From: Corynebacterium canis
Lineage (GTDB): Bacteria; Actinomycetota; Actinomycetes; Mycobacteriales; Mycobacteriaceae
DNA length: 64,000 nucleotides
Direction: 5' to 3'
Assembly: GCF_030408595.1 (NCBI RefSeq)
Contig: NZ_CP047080.1
Coordinates: forward strand, 1,509,247 to 1,573,246
The notes beneath the pieces were generated by a model. That model did no database searches. It was not told the DNA's origin and saw only the letters and a list, made by a program, of their open reading frames with translations. Position 1 is the stretch's first letter, and the number at the start of each line of letters is the position of its first letter. Position numbers and translations under genes: made by a program. Shown one piece after another: positions 17,619-26,385 of this stretch.

Positions 17619-18467
17619 TCATATTGTAGGCTTTGTGCACAAGTCAATGAGTGACTGCCGCAATGGTGCTGCACGTTCGGCGAGTCTGCGTTGGCGTGCA
17701 ACATATTCGGCTTTGCCTTGCGCAGTTTCAATCGCCACGACATGGAATCCGTATTCACTGCAATCATATGGTGACGCTTCCATATCTAGAATTCGAACAT
17801 CTCGTGCTAGTTCGAAGGTGTCCAGCCAGAGTTCGCCCGGCACTAAAGGTCCCAGTTTTGCAGCCCATTTATATAAGTCCATTGTCGCATGTAGGCAACC
17901 ACTTTGATCGAACTCAGGTTGATCTTCGCGGCGCAGCGCGTGAAGGTTTAAGGGGCGCGCGGCAGGGGTAAAAAAGCGGAACGCGTCGTAGTGGGTGCAC
18001 CGGATATTGTGCGTTTTGACGACGTCGTTGGTGCCGTCTTTGCCGAGCCGCAACGGAAGGTTGTGGCGCGGCCGATCCGTCTGATACACCATCGCCCATT
18101 CGTGCAAACCGAAGCAATCGAAGTGCGTCGGGTTCGTCGCCGTGCGTTCCAACAAGTGTTTGACGTATTCGATGGCGTTTCCGCGGCGCGCCCACATGGC
18201 ATGCAGGTCCACGGTGACGCCTTCCGGAGTGCGGGTATAGTCGCGCCAGCGCGCGTGTGGGGGCTCGCCTGCGAGCGTTTCTCCGCGTCCGGGGTGCCAC
18301 CGCGCGAGTTTGCCCGGCGAGATCGGGTAGTACTCGAAAAGGAAGTCGAATACGGGGTGTTTTTCCGCTTTTCGACGCCGCGCCAGGTGCGCCCCAGTAA
18401 GCGCCTCTGCGCGGCTGCGGTGGGCCTCCAAACGGGCCGTCCATTCGCCGACGCTAAGCATCCTCAT
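17619..18467 (-). CDS. Conserved actinobacterial protein, commonly labelled 3-methyladenine DNA glycosylase
   Basis: 282 residues. The sequence is strongly conserved in style (HPVFDFLFEYYPISPGKLAR, WHPGRG, HFDCFGLHEWAMVYQ, CTHYDAFRFFTPAARPLN, GCLHATMDLYKWAAKLGPLV), rich in His, Trp and Tyr, like a small-molecule or metal enzyme. Orthologues in Corynebacterium and Nocardia are, as I recall, annotated as 3-methyladenine DNA glycosylase, but I see neither an HhH-GPD motif nor an AAG-type fold signature, so that label is doubtful. The start overlaps the stop of the CNNM gene (18454) by 14 bp, so it is translated from the same message as the helicase and the two CNNM genes. Confidence 0.75.
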   Translation of the reverse strand: MRMLSVGEWTARLEAHRSRAEALTGAHLARRRKAEKHPVFDFLFEYYPISPGKLARWHPGRGETLAGEPPHARWRDYTRTPEGVTVDLHAMWARRGNAIEYVKHLLERTATNPTHFDCFGLHEWAMVYQTDRPRHNLPLRLGKDGTNDVVKTHNIRCTHYDAFRFFTPAARPLNLHALRREDQPEFDQSGCLHATMDLYKWAAKLGPLVPGELWLDTFELARDVRILDMEASPYDCSEYGFHVVAIETAQGKAEYVARQRRLAERAAPLRQSLIDLCTKPTI

Positions 18468-19503
18468 GGGTCCAATCTCGCACGGTGCCCACGTATTCCT
18501 CGATCAGGTCTTCGAGGGTAAGGATGCCGATCACTTGGCCGCGTTCTCGCACCTGCGCCATATGGGCATTGCGGCGGTGCATCAGGCGAAGCGCCTCGTC
18601 GAGGGTGCAGGTGCCGTCGATATTGGTGAGCGGCCGCAGGGCGGAGCGGGGCAAGAGTTCGTGCGGATCATCGGCGACCATGCGTTCGATAATATCTTTG
18701 ACGTGGATATAGCCGATATAGGCATCTTCACCTGCGGTGACGGGGAAGCGGGAGAACCCGGTTTCCTGGACGGCTTCCTCGATGAGGCCGAGCGGTACCC
18801 CCTGTTCGAAGGGGAGCATCCGGACGCGCTCATTGGGGATCAGCACCTCTCGAATGGATCGGCGATCCGAGCGTAGCGCTTTATTCAGGCGCGCGTGCTC
18901 CTCCTCGTCCAGCAACCCTTCGGAGCGGGATTCGGTGATCATGGTGGCCAATTGCTCGGGATCCACCGCCGCCTCCAGCTCATCTTTTTGTTCGATTCCA
19001 AACATGCGAAGCGTGATGCGGGCCATCCAGTTCATGGCCAGGATAAGCGGTCGGGTGACTTTCACAAACACCATATGCGTGGGCACCAGCATCATGGCCA
19101 CCGATTCCGGCCCAGCGAGCGCGATGTTTTTGGGCACCATCTCGCCAAGCAGGATGTGCAGGAAGGTGACAATGCCGAGCGCGATGGCAAAGGAAATCGG
19201 GTGCAGCAGCGCATCGGGTAAACCCAGGGCATGGAACGGGCCTTCGATCAGGTGCGCGATGGCGGGTTCGCCCACCTTGCCGAGCAGCAGGGAGGCGATC
19301 GTAATGCCAAATTGGGCACCCGCCAGCATCATGGACAGGTGCTCGGAGGCGTAGAGGACCTTGCGGGCGCGCGCCTTGCCCTGGGCGATCAGCGCGTCGA
19401 GGCGGTCGCGGCGGGAAGAGATCAGGGAAAACTCCGCGCCCACGAAAAACGCATTCACGCCGAGGAGCACCACGGTCAAAATCACGGCATACCAGTCGCT
19501 CAT
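18454..19503 (-). CDS. CNNM/HlyC-CorC family transporter (short form, DUF21 plus CBS pair)
   Basis: 349 residues. Residues 1-190 are a DUF21/CNNM transmembrane domain with about four spans (WYAVILTVVLLGVNAFFVGA, AQFGITIASLLLGKVGEPA, FLHILLGEMVPKNIAL). Residues about 215-335 are a CBS pair (IREVLIPNERVRMLPFEQG, VGTVRDWTHEDA at the end). The CorC_HlyC domain found in its upstream partner is absent. Family members move Mg2+ or related cations out of the cell, with CBS domains sensing ATP-Mg. The ATG overlaps the stop of the 459-aa paralogue (ATGA), so the pair is translationally coupled and may work as a heteromer. This pair corresponds to mycobacterial Rv1841c-Rv1842c beside gnd1. Confidence 0.9.
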   Translation of the reverse strand: MSDWYAVILTVVLLGVNAFFVGAEFSLISSRRDRLDALIAQGKARARKVLYASEHLSMMLAGAQFGITIASLLLGKVGEPAIAHLIEGPFHALGLPDALLHPISFAIALGIVTFLHILLGEMVPKNIALAGPESVAMMLVPTHMVFVKVTRPLILAMNWMARITLRMFGIEQKDELEAAVDPEQLATMITESRSEGLLDEEEHARLNKALRSDRRSIREVLIPNERVRMLPFEQGVPLGLIEEAVQETGFSRFPVTAGEDAYIGYIHVKDIIERMVADDPHELLPRSALRPLTNIDGTCTLDEALRLMHRRNAHMAQVRERGQVIGILTLEDLIEEYVGTVRDWTHEDA

Positions 19504-20879
19504 GAGAAATTGCTCGCCTCCTCGTTGGACATCGGGGTGAGGATCACGCGGTCGATGCGCCGCCCGTCCATCATGGTCACGCGGACGCCCCAGCGCCCGG
19601 AAATGCCGGATTCGAATTCGTCGAAGGCGTCGTGTTCGGTCTGCGGGAGCAGCTTCTTTTCGCCGACGGTTGGGATATAACCGAAGCAGGCCATCACCAG
19701 GCCGCCCAGCGTTTCGTAGGGGCCGTCGGGGGCGTGATAGCCGATGCGTTCGGGGAGTTCATCGACGCGGACCAGCCCGGAAACCTCCCAGCTGGCGCCG
19801 AGTTGCTGGAAATCGCGTTCCGCATTGGCGTCATCGTATTCGTCGTAGACCTCGCCAAGGATTTCCTCGACCACGTCTTCGATTGTCACGATGCCCGCCG
19901 TACCGCCGTATTCGTCCGCAACCAGCACAATTTGGGTGCCGGCGGAGCGGACGGCATTGAGCACGGCGTCGCCATCCAAACTCGAGGGGACCACCGGAAC
20001 GGACCGTGCCAGCGCCCGCACGGAGACGTGTTTGCGCTGTTCGCGGGGCACGCCAAAGGCGGCCTTGACGTGGACCACGCCGATCGTATCGTCCAGATCC
20101 CCGTCCACCACCGGGAACCGGGAACGGCCGGTTTTTTGGGATAGGGCGAGCAGGTCCGCCACCGTGTCGTCCACGGACAGGTATTCGATGGTCGAGCGGG
20201 GCGTCATCACGTCCTCGGCGGTAGATTCGCCGAACTTCAGGGAGCGATCCAGCAGCGCCGCCTGGGCCTGCGTGAGGGCGCCGTGTTCGGCGGAATTGCG
20301 GACCAGCGCGCCGAGTTCCTGGGCGGAGCGCGCGGAGGCCAATTCATCGGCGGGTTCCAAGCCGATCTTGCGGATCACCGCATTGGCGGAGGCATTGAGC
20401 GCGCGAATAAACCACCCGAACAAACGGTTGAATGTGCGGACGGGGATTACGGTGAAGCGGGCGGTGCGAAGGGGGTCGGTAATCGCCATGTTTTTCGGAA
20501 CGAGCTCGCCGTACACCATGGATAATAGTGTGGCCACGGCCAGCGCCAATACCAGCGCCACGGCGGTGGCCGTACCGGGGCCCAAGCCGCACAATTCCAG
20601 CAGCGGGGTGAAATATTTGGCCAAGATGGGCTCCGCGAGGAAACCGGTGGCCAGGGTGGTGATGGTGATGCCCAGCTGCGCCCCGGAAAGCTCGAAGGAG
20701 AGGTTGGTGTGGGCGGCCTGCACCGCCCGGGCCTTGGCGTCCCCTTGGGTTTCCACATGGTTGTCAATGGCGGCGCGTTCCAGGCCGGTCAGCGCGAATT
20801 CGATGGCCACGAAAAAGCCCGTGCCGAGGGTAAGCGCGATAAAGCCCAGCAGGGACAGGATACTGAGTGCAGTGTCCAT
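19500..20879 (-). CDS. CNNM/HlyC-CorC family transporter (long form, DUF21, CBS pair, CorC_HlyC)
   Basis: 459 residues. Residues 1-195 form the DUF21 membrane domain (ILSLLGFIALTLGTGFFVAI, GAQLGITITTLATGFLAEPI, MVYGELVPKNMAI). Residues about 215-335 are two CBS repeats (AEDVMTPRSTIEYLSVDDTV, SRFPVVDGDLDDTIGVVHVK, VADEYGGTAGIVTIEDVVEE). Residues about 350-435 are the CorC_HlyC domain (WEVSGLVRVDELPERIGYH). It probably exports or senses divalent cations. The stop overlaps the start of the short CNNM gene by 4 bp, and the start lies only 3 bp after the helicase stop; the four genes 22115-17619 form one operon. Confidence 0.92.
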   Translation of the reverse strand: MDTALSILSLLGFIALTLGTGFFVAIEFALTGLERAAIDNHVETQGDAKARAVQAAHTNLSFELSGAQLGITITTLATGFLAEPILAKYFTPLLELCGLGPGTATAVALVLALAVATLLSMVYGELVPKNMAITDPLRTARFTVIPVRTFNRLFGWFIRALNASANAVIRKIGLEPADELASARSAQELGALVRNSAEHGALTQAQAALLDRSLKFGESTAEDVMTPRSTIEYLSVDDTVADLLALSQKTGRSRFPVVDGDLDDTIGVVHVKAAFGVPREQRKHVSVRALARSVPVVPSSLDGDAVLNAVRSAGTQIVLVADEYGGTAGIVTIEDVVEEILGEVYDEYDDANAERDFQQLGASWEVSGLVRVDELPERIGYHAPDGPYETLGGLVMACFGYIPTVGEKKLLPQTEHDAFDEFESGISGRWGVRVTMMDGRRIDRVILTPMSNEEASNFS

Positions 20880-20882
20880 GGA

Positions 20883-22115
20883 TTACCGGCCAGGCCGCCT
20901 CGGTCGGCGGGGTTTTCGATGGTGAGGGCGCTGATGTGGGGGCTCCACAGGTTTTCCTTTCGGTTTCCGAGCACCGGTGAGTTCGCGAAGGCGGCTGGAG
21001 TGTGTGTGCATCCGTTCGCGATGCGGGCGTACGCCCGCTTGTTTGAATAGCGTAGTCACTTCGGCAAGCTGCTTGTCCGTTGCCAGCGTCACCACCATAC
21101 CGGCCGCCCCGGCGCGCGCCGTGCGCCCGGCGCGATGCAGGTAGGCCTTGTGATCCGCCGACGGGTCCACGTGCACCACGAGCGAGACATCCGAAATATC
21201 GATGCCGCGGGCCGCGATGTCCGTGGCCACCAGCACCCGGGATTCGCCGCTGGTGAACTTGCGCACGGCCTCCGTGCGGGAAGCCTGACCCTTATTGCCG
21301 TGCAGGCCTAAGGCATCGATGCCGGCCTCCCGCAGGGCCTTGACCTGGCGGTCCACATCGTAACGGGTGCGGCGAAACAGCAAGGTCTTGCCCGCGCGAC
21401 CCGCGATATGCAACACCACCTGATCGCGCTCCGCCGCGGTGCCAACATCGAATTGGTAATGCTCCATGGTGTCCACGGCGGCGGTCACCGCGGCCGTGGC
21501 ATGCAACACGGGATCAGCGATAAAACGGTCGACGAGCGCCTGCACATCCCCATCCAAGGTGGCGGAAGAGAGCAGCCGCTGGCCCTGAGGCGTACGCTGC
21601 AACAGGGTGCTCACCTGCGGCAAAAACCCCAAATCGGCCATCTGATCGCATTCATCGATCGCCGTGATCTCCACCGCGTCCAGATGCAGCAAGCCTTGCT
21701 TCACTAGGTCGATGGCGCGGCCCGGGGTGGCTATCAAAAGATCCACCGGGGCGGCGAGAAAGGTGACGTCGCGCTTGATATTCACCCCACCAACCACGGC
21801 GAGGATGCGCAGCCCGAGGGCGGCAGCCGGGGCGTCGAGACGCTCTTTTACCTGCACCGCAAGCTCGCGGGTGGGCACCAAAACCAAGGCGCGCGGGTGT
21901 TGCGGACGCGAGGGCGCACCAGCCAAACGGGAAAGCATGGGCAAGCCAAAAGCGAAGGTTTTGCCGGAGCCGGTCGGGCCGCGGCCCAACACGTCGCGCC
22001 CGGCAAGGATATCCGGAATGGTTGCTACCTGCATGGGAAACGGCTCCGTGATGCCCTCGCGCCGCAGCTCACGGACGATGGTTTGGGGGAGACCCAACTC
22101 TTGGAACGTAGTCAT
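20883..22115 (-). CDS. DEAD-box ATP-dependent RNA helicase
   Basis: 410 residues; GGGAGGACG sits directly before ATG 22115. The order of motifs is complete: Q motif (FQELGLPQTIVRELRREGIT, PFPMQVATIP), Walker A GPTGSGKT near residue 49, PTRELA, TPGRAID, a DECD variant of the DEAD box (AIDECDQMADLGF), SAT, and the C-terminal VATDIAARGID and HRAGRTARAG. It ends in a basic, Arg/Pro/His-rich tail (RPHHRKPRRPRRPGR) suited to RNA binding. It probably remodels RNA, in ribosome assembly or mRNA decay or during cold stress. It is the first gene of the operon with the two CNNM genes and the putative glycosylase. Confidence 0.92.
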   Translation of the reverse strand: MTTFQELGLPQTIVRELRREGITEPFPMQVATIPDILAGRDVLGRGPTGSGKTFAFGLPMLSRLAGAPSRPQHPRALVLVPTRELAVQVKERLDAPAAALGLRILAVVGGVNIKRDVTFLAAPVDLLIATPGRAIDLVKQGLLHLDAVEITAIDECDQMADLGFLPQVSTLLQRTPQGQRLLSSATLDGDVQALVDRFIADPVLHATAAVTAAVDTMEHYQFDVGTAAERDQVVLHIAGRAGKTLLFRRTRYDVDRQVKALREAGIDALGLHGNKGQASRTEAVRKFTSGESRVLVATDIAARGIDISDVSLVVHVDPSADHKAYLHRAGRTARAGAAGMVVTLATDKQLAEVTTLFKQAGVRPHRERMHTHSSRLRELTGARKPKGKPVEPPHQRPHHRKPRRPRRPGR

Positions 22116-22130
22116 CGTCCTCCCAGTGTA

Positions 22131-23576
22131 TTATGCCTCCACCTCGGAACGATCTCCGCTCCACAGCGTGTGGAAATGCCCCGGCTTATCCGTGCGTTCG
22201 TACGTGTGTGCGCCGAAGTAGTCGCGCTGGCCCTGGATCAACGCCGCAGGTAGGCGCTCCGCACGCAAACTGTCGTAATAGGACAAGGAGGAAGCGAACA
22301 CCGGGATCGGCAGGCCGGCGGCAGTGGCGGTGATCACCACGCGGCGCCAGGAATCGATCAATCCTTCCAGCTCGTGCTTGAAGTATGGGTCGAGAAGCAG
22401 GGACTCCACCGCCGGATTGGTGTCATAGGCAGCCACGATGCGGTTTAAGAACTTGGCGCGGATAATGCAGCCATCGCGCCAAATGGTGGCCAGGTCGCGG
22501 GGATCAATGTCCCAGCCGTGCTCCTCCGAACCGGCGCGGATCTCATCGAACCCCTGAGCGTAAGCCACCAGCTTGGAGGCGTACAGCGCGCGGCACACAT
22601 CCGCCACGAATTGAGTGCGATCGGTGGCCAATTCCCGCAGCTCACCGGAGGGCAACACCCCGGCCGTCGCGGCACGTTGCGCGCGGGCACCGGACAAGGC
22701 GCGGGCAAACACGGCCTCGCCGATGCCCGTGGTGGGAATGCCCAAATCAAGGGCGGCCTTCACCGTCCACCGGCCGGTGCCTTTCTGGCCGGCGGCGTCC
22801 ACGATGACGTCGATAAGCGGCTTACCGGTGGCGGCATCAACCTGGGACAATACCTCGGCCGTGATCTCCACGAGGTAGGAATCAAGGTCGCCGGTATTCC
22901 ACTCGCGGAACACCTCCGCAATCTCCAGCGGGGTCAAACCGGCGGCGTAACGCAACAGGTGATACGCCTCGCCGATGACCTGCATATCCGCGTACTCGAT
23001 ACCGTTGTGCACCATCTTGACAAAGTGGCCGGCGCCGTCGGACCCAATATGGGTGCAGCACGGCACGCCATCCACCTGCGCGGCAATGGATTCCAGCAGC
23101 GGGCCGAGCGACTCGTAGGATTCCGCCGGGCCGCCGGGCATGATCGACGGGCCGTTCAGGGCGCCCTCCTCGCCGCCGGAAATGCCGGCGCCCACGAAGT
23201 GCAGGCCGCGGTCGCGCAATTCGGCCTCGCGGCGAATGGTATCGGTGTATAGCGCGTTACCGCCGTCGATAATGATGTCGCCCGGTTCCATGGCGGCGGC
23301 GAGTTGTTGGATCACGGCGTCGGTAGCGGCGCCGGCTTGCACCATAATGAGGGCGCGACGCGGGCGCTCCAACGATGCGACGAAGTCTTCGATCGTGGCC
23401 GAGGGGAGAAACGATCCATCAGCGCCGTAGCTTTCCATAAAGGCTTCAGTTTTGGAAAAACTGCGATTGTATACGGCGACGGTGTGGCCGTGCCGCGCGA
23501 AATTACGGGCGATATTCGAACCCATGACCGCAAGGCCGACAACGCCAATCTGAGCAAGATTTGTCATGGTTGTCAT
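22131..23576 (-). CDS. gnd: 6-phosphogluconate dehydrogenase, decarboxylating
   Basis: 481 residues from ATG 23576 (AGG eight bases upstream); ATG 23567 is an alternative. The Rossmann motif is IGVVGLAVMGSNIARNFARH; the substrate-binding GAGISGGEEGALNGPSIMPG and catalytic KMVHNGIEYADMQ with Lys and Asn are intact; the C-terminal domain includes GQKGTGRWTVKAALDLG and SLSYYDSLRAERLPAALIQG. It oxidises 6-phosphogluconate to ribulose-5-phosphate and CO2 with NADP+ in the oxidative pentose phosphate pathway. Length and sequence fit C. glutamicum Gnd closely. The neighbour on the other side (thioesterase) diverges from a 31-bp gap, so the promoters overlap. Confidence 0.96.
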   Translation of the reverse strand: MTTMTNLAQIGVVGLAVMGSNIARNFARHGHTVAVYNRSFSKTEAFMESYGADGSFLPSATIEDFVASLERPRRALIMVQAGAATDAVIQQLAAAMEPGDIIIDGGNALYTDTIRREAELRDRGLHFVGAGISGGEEGALNGPSIMPGGPAESYESLGPLLESIAAQVDGVPCCTHIGSDGAGHFVKMVHNGIEYADMQVIGEAYHLLRYAAGLTPLEIAEVFREWNTGDLDSYLVEITAEVLSQVDAATGKPLIDVIVDAAGQKGTGRWTVKAALDLGIPTTGIGEAVFARALSGARAQRAATAGVLPSGELRELATDRTQFVADVCRALYASKLVAYAQGFDEIRAGSEEHGWDIDPRDLATIWRDGCIIRAKFLNRIVAAYDTNPAVESLLLDPYFKHELEGLIDSWRRVVITATAAGLPIPVFASSLSYYDSLRAERLPAALIQGQRDYFGAHTYERTDKPGHFHTLWSGDRSEVEA

Positions 23577-23607
23577 GGTACCTGTTCGATTCTGTATATT
23601 CGGCCCC

Positions 23608-24042
23608 ATGAACCTGCAGGCCCTGGTGAAGCTGGTGGAATCCGGCCCCCTCAATGAGCAACAAATCGCCGCCATAAATGCCCGAATCACCGGCATGGAC
23701 GCCACCCTGGGAATTCGCTATACGGAGATCGCCAAAGACGGCGTATCCGCCGAACTGGAGATCGGACCGCACATGCTGCAACCGTTTGGGCTGGTCAATG
23801 GCGGCAGCTACGCGGCCCTCGCCGAATCCGTCGGCTCGTTCGCCGGTTGCCTCGCCGCCGGTGCCCCCGTGGTGGGGCTCAGCAACACTACCCACTTTTT
23901 ACGCCCCGGCACCAGCGGCACTATTCACGCCCAGGCCCGCCCGGTACACCTTGGCAAGCACGTGCAAATGTGGGAAATTAATTGCTCCGTCGACGGCAAG
24001 TTGCTGGCCGTAACCTCCCTTAGGACGATGGTGATGGTGTAG
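23608..24042 (+). CDS. PaaI/YdiI-type hotdog-fold acyl-CoA thioesterase
   Basis: 144 residues from ATG 23608. The core HMLQPFGLVNGGSYAALAES contains the HGG-like NGG loop and the general base Glu seen in 4HBT-II/PaaI thioesterases. VVGLSNTTHFLRPGTSGTIH and ARPVHLGKHVQMWEINC complete the hotdog strand pattern. It should hydrolyse aromatic or medium-chain acyl-CoA thioesters in the cytoplasm; the substrate is unknown. A possible -10 TATATT at 23595-23600 leaves only about 7 bases before the ATG, so the message is probably leaderless, as is common in corynebacteria. It diverges from gnd, an arrangement I recall from C. glutamicum. Confidence 0.9.
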   Translation: MNLQALVKLVESGPLNEQQIAAINARITGMDATLGIRYTEIAKDGVSAELEIGPHMLQPFGLVNGGSYAALAESVGSFAGCLAAGAPVVGLSNTTHFLRPGTSGTIHAQARPVHLGKHVQMWEINCSVDGKLLAVTSLRTMVMV

Positions 24043-24100
24043 CCCGAATCCACCTTTTCGCTGATGCAAGCGTCTAATTGATGCGGCACCATCGGGAAGT

Positions 24101-25579
24101 ATGAATGAATCCGAGGCGACCGGCGGGCACCGCGCAAGCAATTGGTGGGTGCTGGTCATCCTGGCCACCGGCCTTTCCCTGATTGTCTTGGACGCAACCA
24201 TCGTTGGGGTGTCCATGCCGGCGATCATGCAGGACCTGCAGCTCAGCCTGGTAGACGCCCAGCGCGTCAGCGCGCTCTATAACACCGTGCTCGCGGCATT
24301 GCTGCTGGCTGCGGGCACGCTCGGGGACCGCGTGGGGCGCAACACCACATTCCTGCTAGGCCTCGCGTTCTTTCTGGCGGGCTCCGTGTTGGCGGCGCTT
24401 TCCGGCACCGCCGCGGCGTTGATCGCCGGCCGGATCGTGCAGGGCGTCGGCGGGGCGCTGATCCTGCCCTCCACATTGTCCACGGTAAACGCCCTGTTTC
24501 GCGGCCGCGATCGGGCGGCGGCCTTCGGCGTGTGGGGCGCGGTGATCTCGGGCGCCGCGGCGGTCGGCCCGCTGCTCGGCGGCATGATCACCGAATGGGC
24601 GCATTGGCGCTGGGTGTTCTGGGTAAACGTTCCTTTAGGGTTGCTGCTCATCGCCGCCGCGCTGCTTATCGTGCCCAATACCAAGGGCGATGCCGCGCCG
24701 GGGTTCGACGCCGTGGGTTTCCTGCTGTCCGCGGTGAGTTTCGGCGGCCTGGTCCACGGGATTATTCAAAAGAACATCACGCTCACGCTGGTCGCCGCGC
24801 TGTTTCTGGTCGCGTTTATCGTGTGGGAGCGGCTGCGCCTCCAGCAAGGCAAGGTTGTGCTGCTCGATCTTTCCATGCTGCGGATCGGCGCGTTTACCTG
24901 GGGCAATCTCACGGCCATGCTGGTGGCCATCGGCGAATTCGGCCTGGTGTTCGTGCTGCCGCTGTTTCTGGTTTCGGGCATGAACCTGTCCACGCTGGCC
25001 GCCGGCGGGGTGCTCGCCGCCATGGCGGCTGGGGCTTTCCTATCGGGGGCGTTGGCGCGTCACCTGGCGGCCGCGATCGGCCCCTCCGGCGTGGTGATCC
25101 TGGGCCTGGGCCTCGAGGTGTTTGGGGCGTTGCAGCTCGCCGCGGAGGAGCGCCCGGACCAGCAGATATGGCTCGTCGCCGTCGCATTAGTGATCTACGG
25201 GGTGGGGCTTGGCTTGGCCAGCGCCCAGCTCACCAGCCTGGTGCTTGCGCAGGTTCCCGCCCAGCATTCCGGGCAGGCCTCCGCGACGCAGTCCACCGTG
25301 CGGCAGATCGGTTCGGCCCTGGGCACGGCGATCATGGGCACCGTGTTGTCGTGGGGCATGAAGGCATATGTCACCGGCCCGGGTTCGGAGGCGGTGATTG
25401 CCTCCGGGGGCGCCGCACTTGCCGCAATGCGTCACAGTATGGACGTCGATACGCTTGTGCAGGGGTTTGCGGAAGCCACGCGGATAACCCTCTACAGCAC
25501 CGTGGCGTTCCTCGCACTGGGTTTTGCATCCGCGCTATTGGTGCGTCGGTACAGTAACATGCATGCCAACATGGAATGA
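24101..25579 (+). CDS. MFS transporter, DHA2-type multidrug efflux family
   Basis: 492 residues, Ala/Leu/Val-rich, with about 14 membrane spans. N-terminal WWVLVILATGLSLIVLDATI contains the LDxTIVxVA-type motif of 14-TM drug:H+ antiporters; the A motif loop is LGDRVGRNTT and the C-motif-like GAAAVGPLLGGMITE lies in TM5. It is likely a proton-driven exporter of drugs or metabolites; the substrate cannot be read from sequence. The last 17 bases overlap the start of the methyltransferase gene, suggesting co-expression and possibly a shared substrate that is methylated and then exported. Confidence 0.88.
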   Translation: MNESEATGGHRASNWWVLVILATGLSLIVLDATIVGVSMPAIMQDLQLSLVDAQRVSALYNTVLAALLLAAGTLGDRVGRNTTFLLGLAFFLAGSVLAALSGTAAALIAGRIVQGVGGALILPSTLSTVNALFRGRDRAAAFGVWGAVISGAAAVGPLLGGMITEWAHWRWVFWVNVPLGLLLIAAALLIVPNTKGDAAPGFDAVGFLLSAVSFGGLVHGIIQKNITLTLVAALFLVAFIVWERLRLQQGKVVLLDLSMLRIGAFTWGNLTAMLVAIGEFGLVFVLPLFLVSGMNLSTLAAGGVLAAMAAGAFLSGALARHLAAAIGPSGVVILGLGLEVFGALQLAAEERPDQQIWLVAVALVIYGVGLGLASAQLTSLVLAQVPAQHSGQASATQSTVRQIGSALGTAIMGTVLSWGMKAYVTGPGSEAVIASGGAALAAMRHSMDVDTLVQGFAEATRITLYSTVAFLALGFASALLVRRYSNMHANME

Positions 25580-26144
25580 GATTCTCGCCCGCAACCCCCA
25601 GCATTCCGAAAATTACGCGCAACGCTGGCGCAACTTCGTCGCCGAGGGACGCGACATTGACGGCGAGGCCCGGCTTATCGACGCCCTGGCACCCCGCCAC
25701 GCACGCATCCTCGACGCTGGCTGCGGCACCGGTCGCGTCGGAGGCTACCTTGCCGCCCGCGGGCACGATGTGGTGGGCGTGGATCTGGATCCCATATTGA
25801 TCGGATACGCGCGGCAAGACTACCCCGATTGCCGATGGGAGGTCGGGGACCTGTGCAAAGGCGAAATCCCCGGCGGGGAATACGATGTGATCGTCTCCGC
25901 CGGCAATGTGATGGGTTTCCTGCCGGAACAGGGGCGCATCCCGGCACTTACCGCCCACGCCGCGCATCTCGCCCCGGACGGGCGCGCCGTAATCGGCTTT
26001 AGCGCCGGACGGGGGTGGAGCTTCGAGCAATTCCTGGCCGACGCCAAATCCGCAGGATTGCGGCCCTCGCTGCTGCTCTCCTCGTGGGAGCTGCACCCGT
26101 TTACCGCCGACTCCGAATTCCTGGTGGCAATCCTGGAGCATTAG
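25563..26144 (+). CDS. Class I SAM-dependent methyltransferase
   Basis: 193 residues from ATG 25563, inside the end of the MFS gene. SAM-binding motif I is ILDAGCGTGRVGGYLAARGH near residue 50; motif II acidic residue is in VVGVDLDPILIGYAR; YDVIVSAGNVMGFLPEQGR follows. The C-terminal part (AVIGFSAGRGWSFEQFLADA) fits small ubiquinone-type or generic metabolite methyltransferases. The acceptor is unknown. It is translationally linked to the upstream efflux pump and followed by a clear terminator. Confidence 0.88.
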   Translation: MPTWNEILARNPQHSENYAQRWRNFVAEGRDIDGEARLIDALAPRHARILDAGCGTGRVGGYLAARGHDVVGVDLDPILIGYARQDYPDCRWEVGDLCKGEIPGGEYDVIVSAGNVMGFLPEQGRIPALTAHAAHLAPDGRAVIGFSAGRGWSFEQFLADAKSAGLRPSLLLSSWELHPFTADSEFLVAILEH

Positions 26145-26184
26145 AAAACGCCCCGCCACGATGTTGGGGTGGTGAGGCGTTTTC
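26144..26184 (+). terminator. Rho-independent terminator after the methyltransferase
   Basis: GAAAACGCC (26144-26152) pairs with GGCGTTTTC (26176-26184), with further CCGCCAC/GTGGTG-type pairing inside. The T-run is within the 3' arm. It overlaps the stop codon and closes the MFS-methyltransferase pair. The A-tract on the other side could serve the opposite strand too. Confidence 0.75.
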
Positions 26185-26385
26185 CCAGGTCCTGTGCTGG
26201 ATTCTTAACCCTCGGCTATTCCGCTGTTTGGCCAATTGGCGGAAGGGTACACAAGAGGCCAGCGTGGTATTACCTTTCACAGAGTTCCTGCAAGGGCGCA
26301 CTGCACACAATACCCGCTGCGCCGAGGATGTGCTATCAATGTGGGTAACCTCGGCGATGGGTGCCGACCTGCGGAAAGGACCACC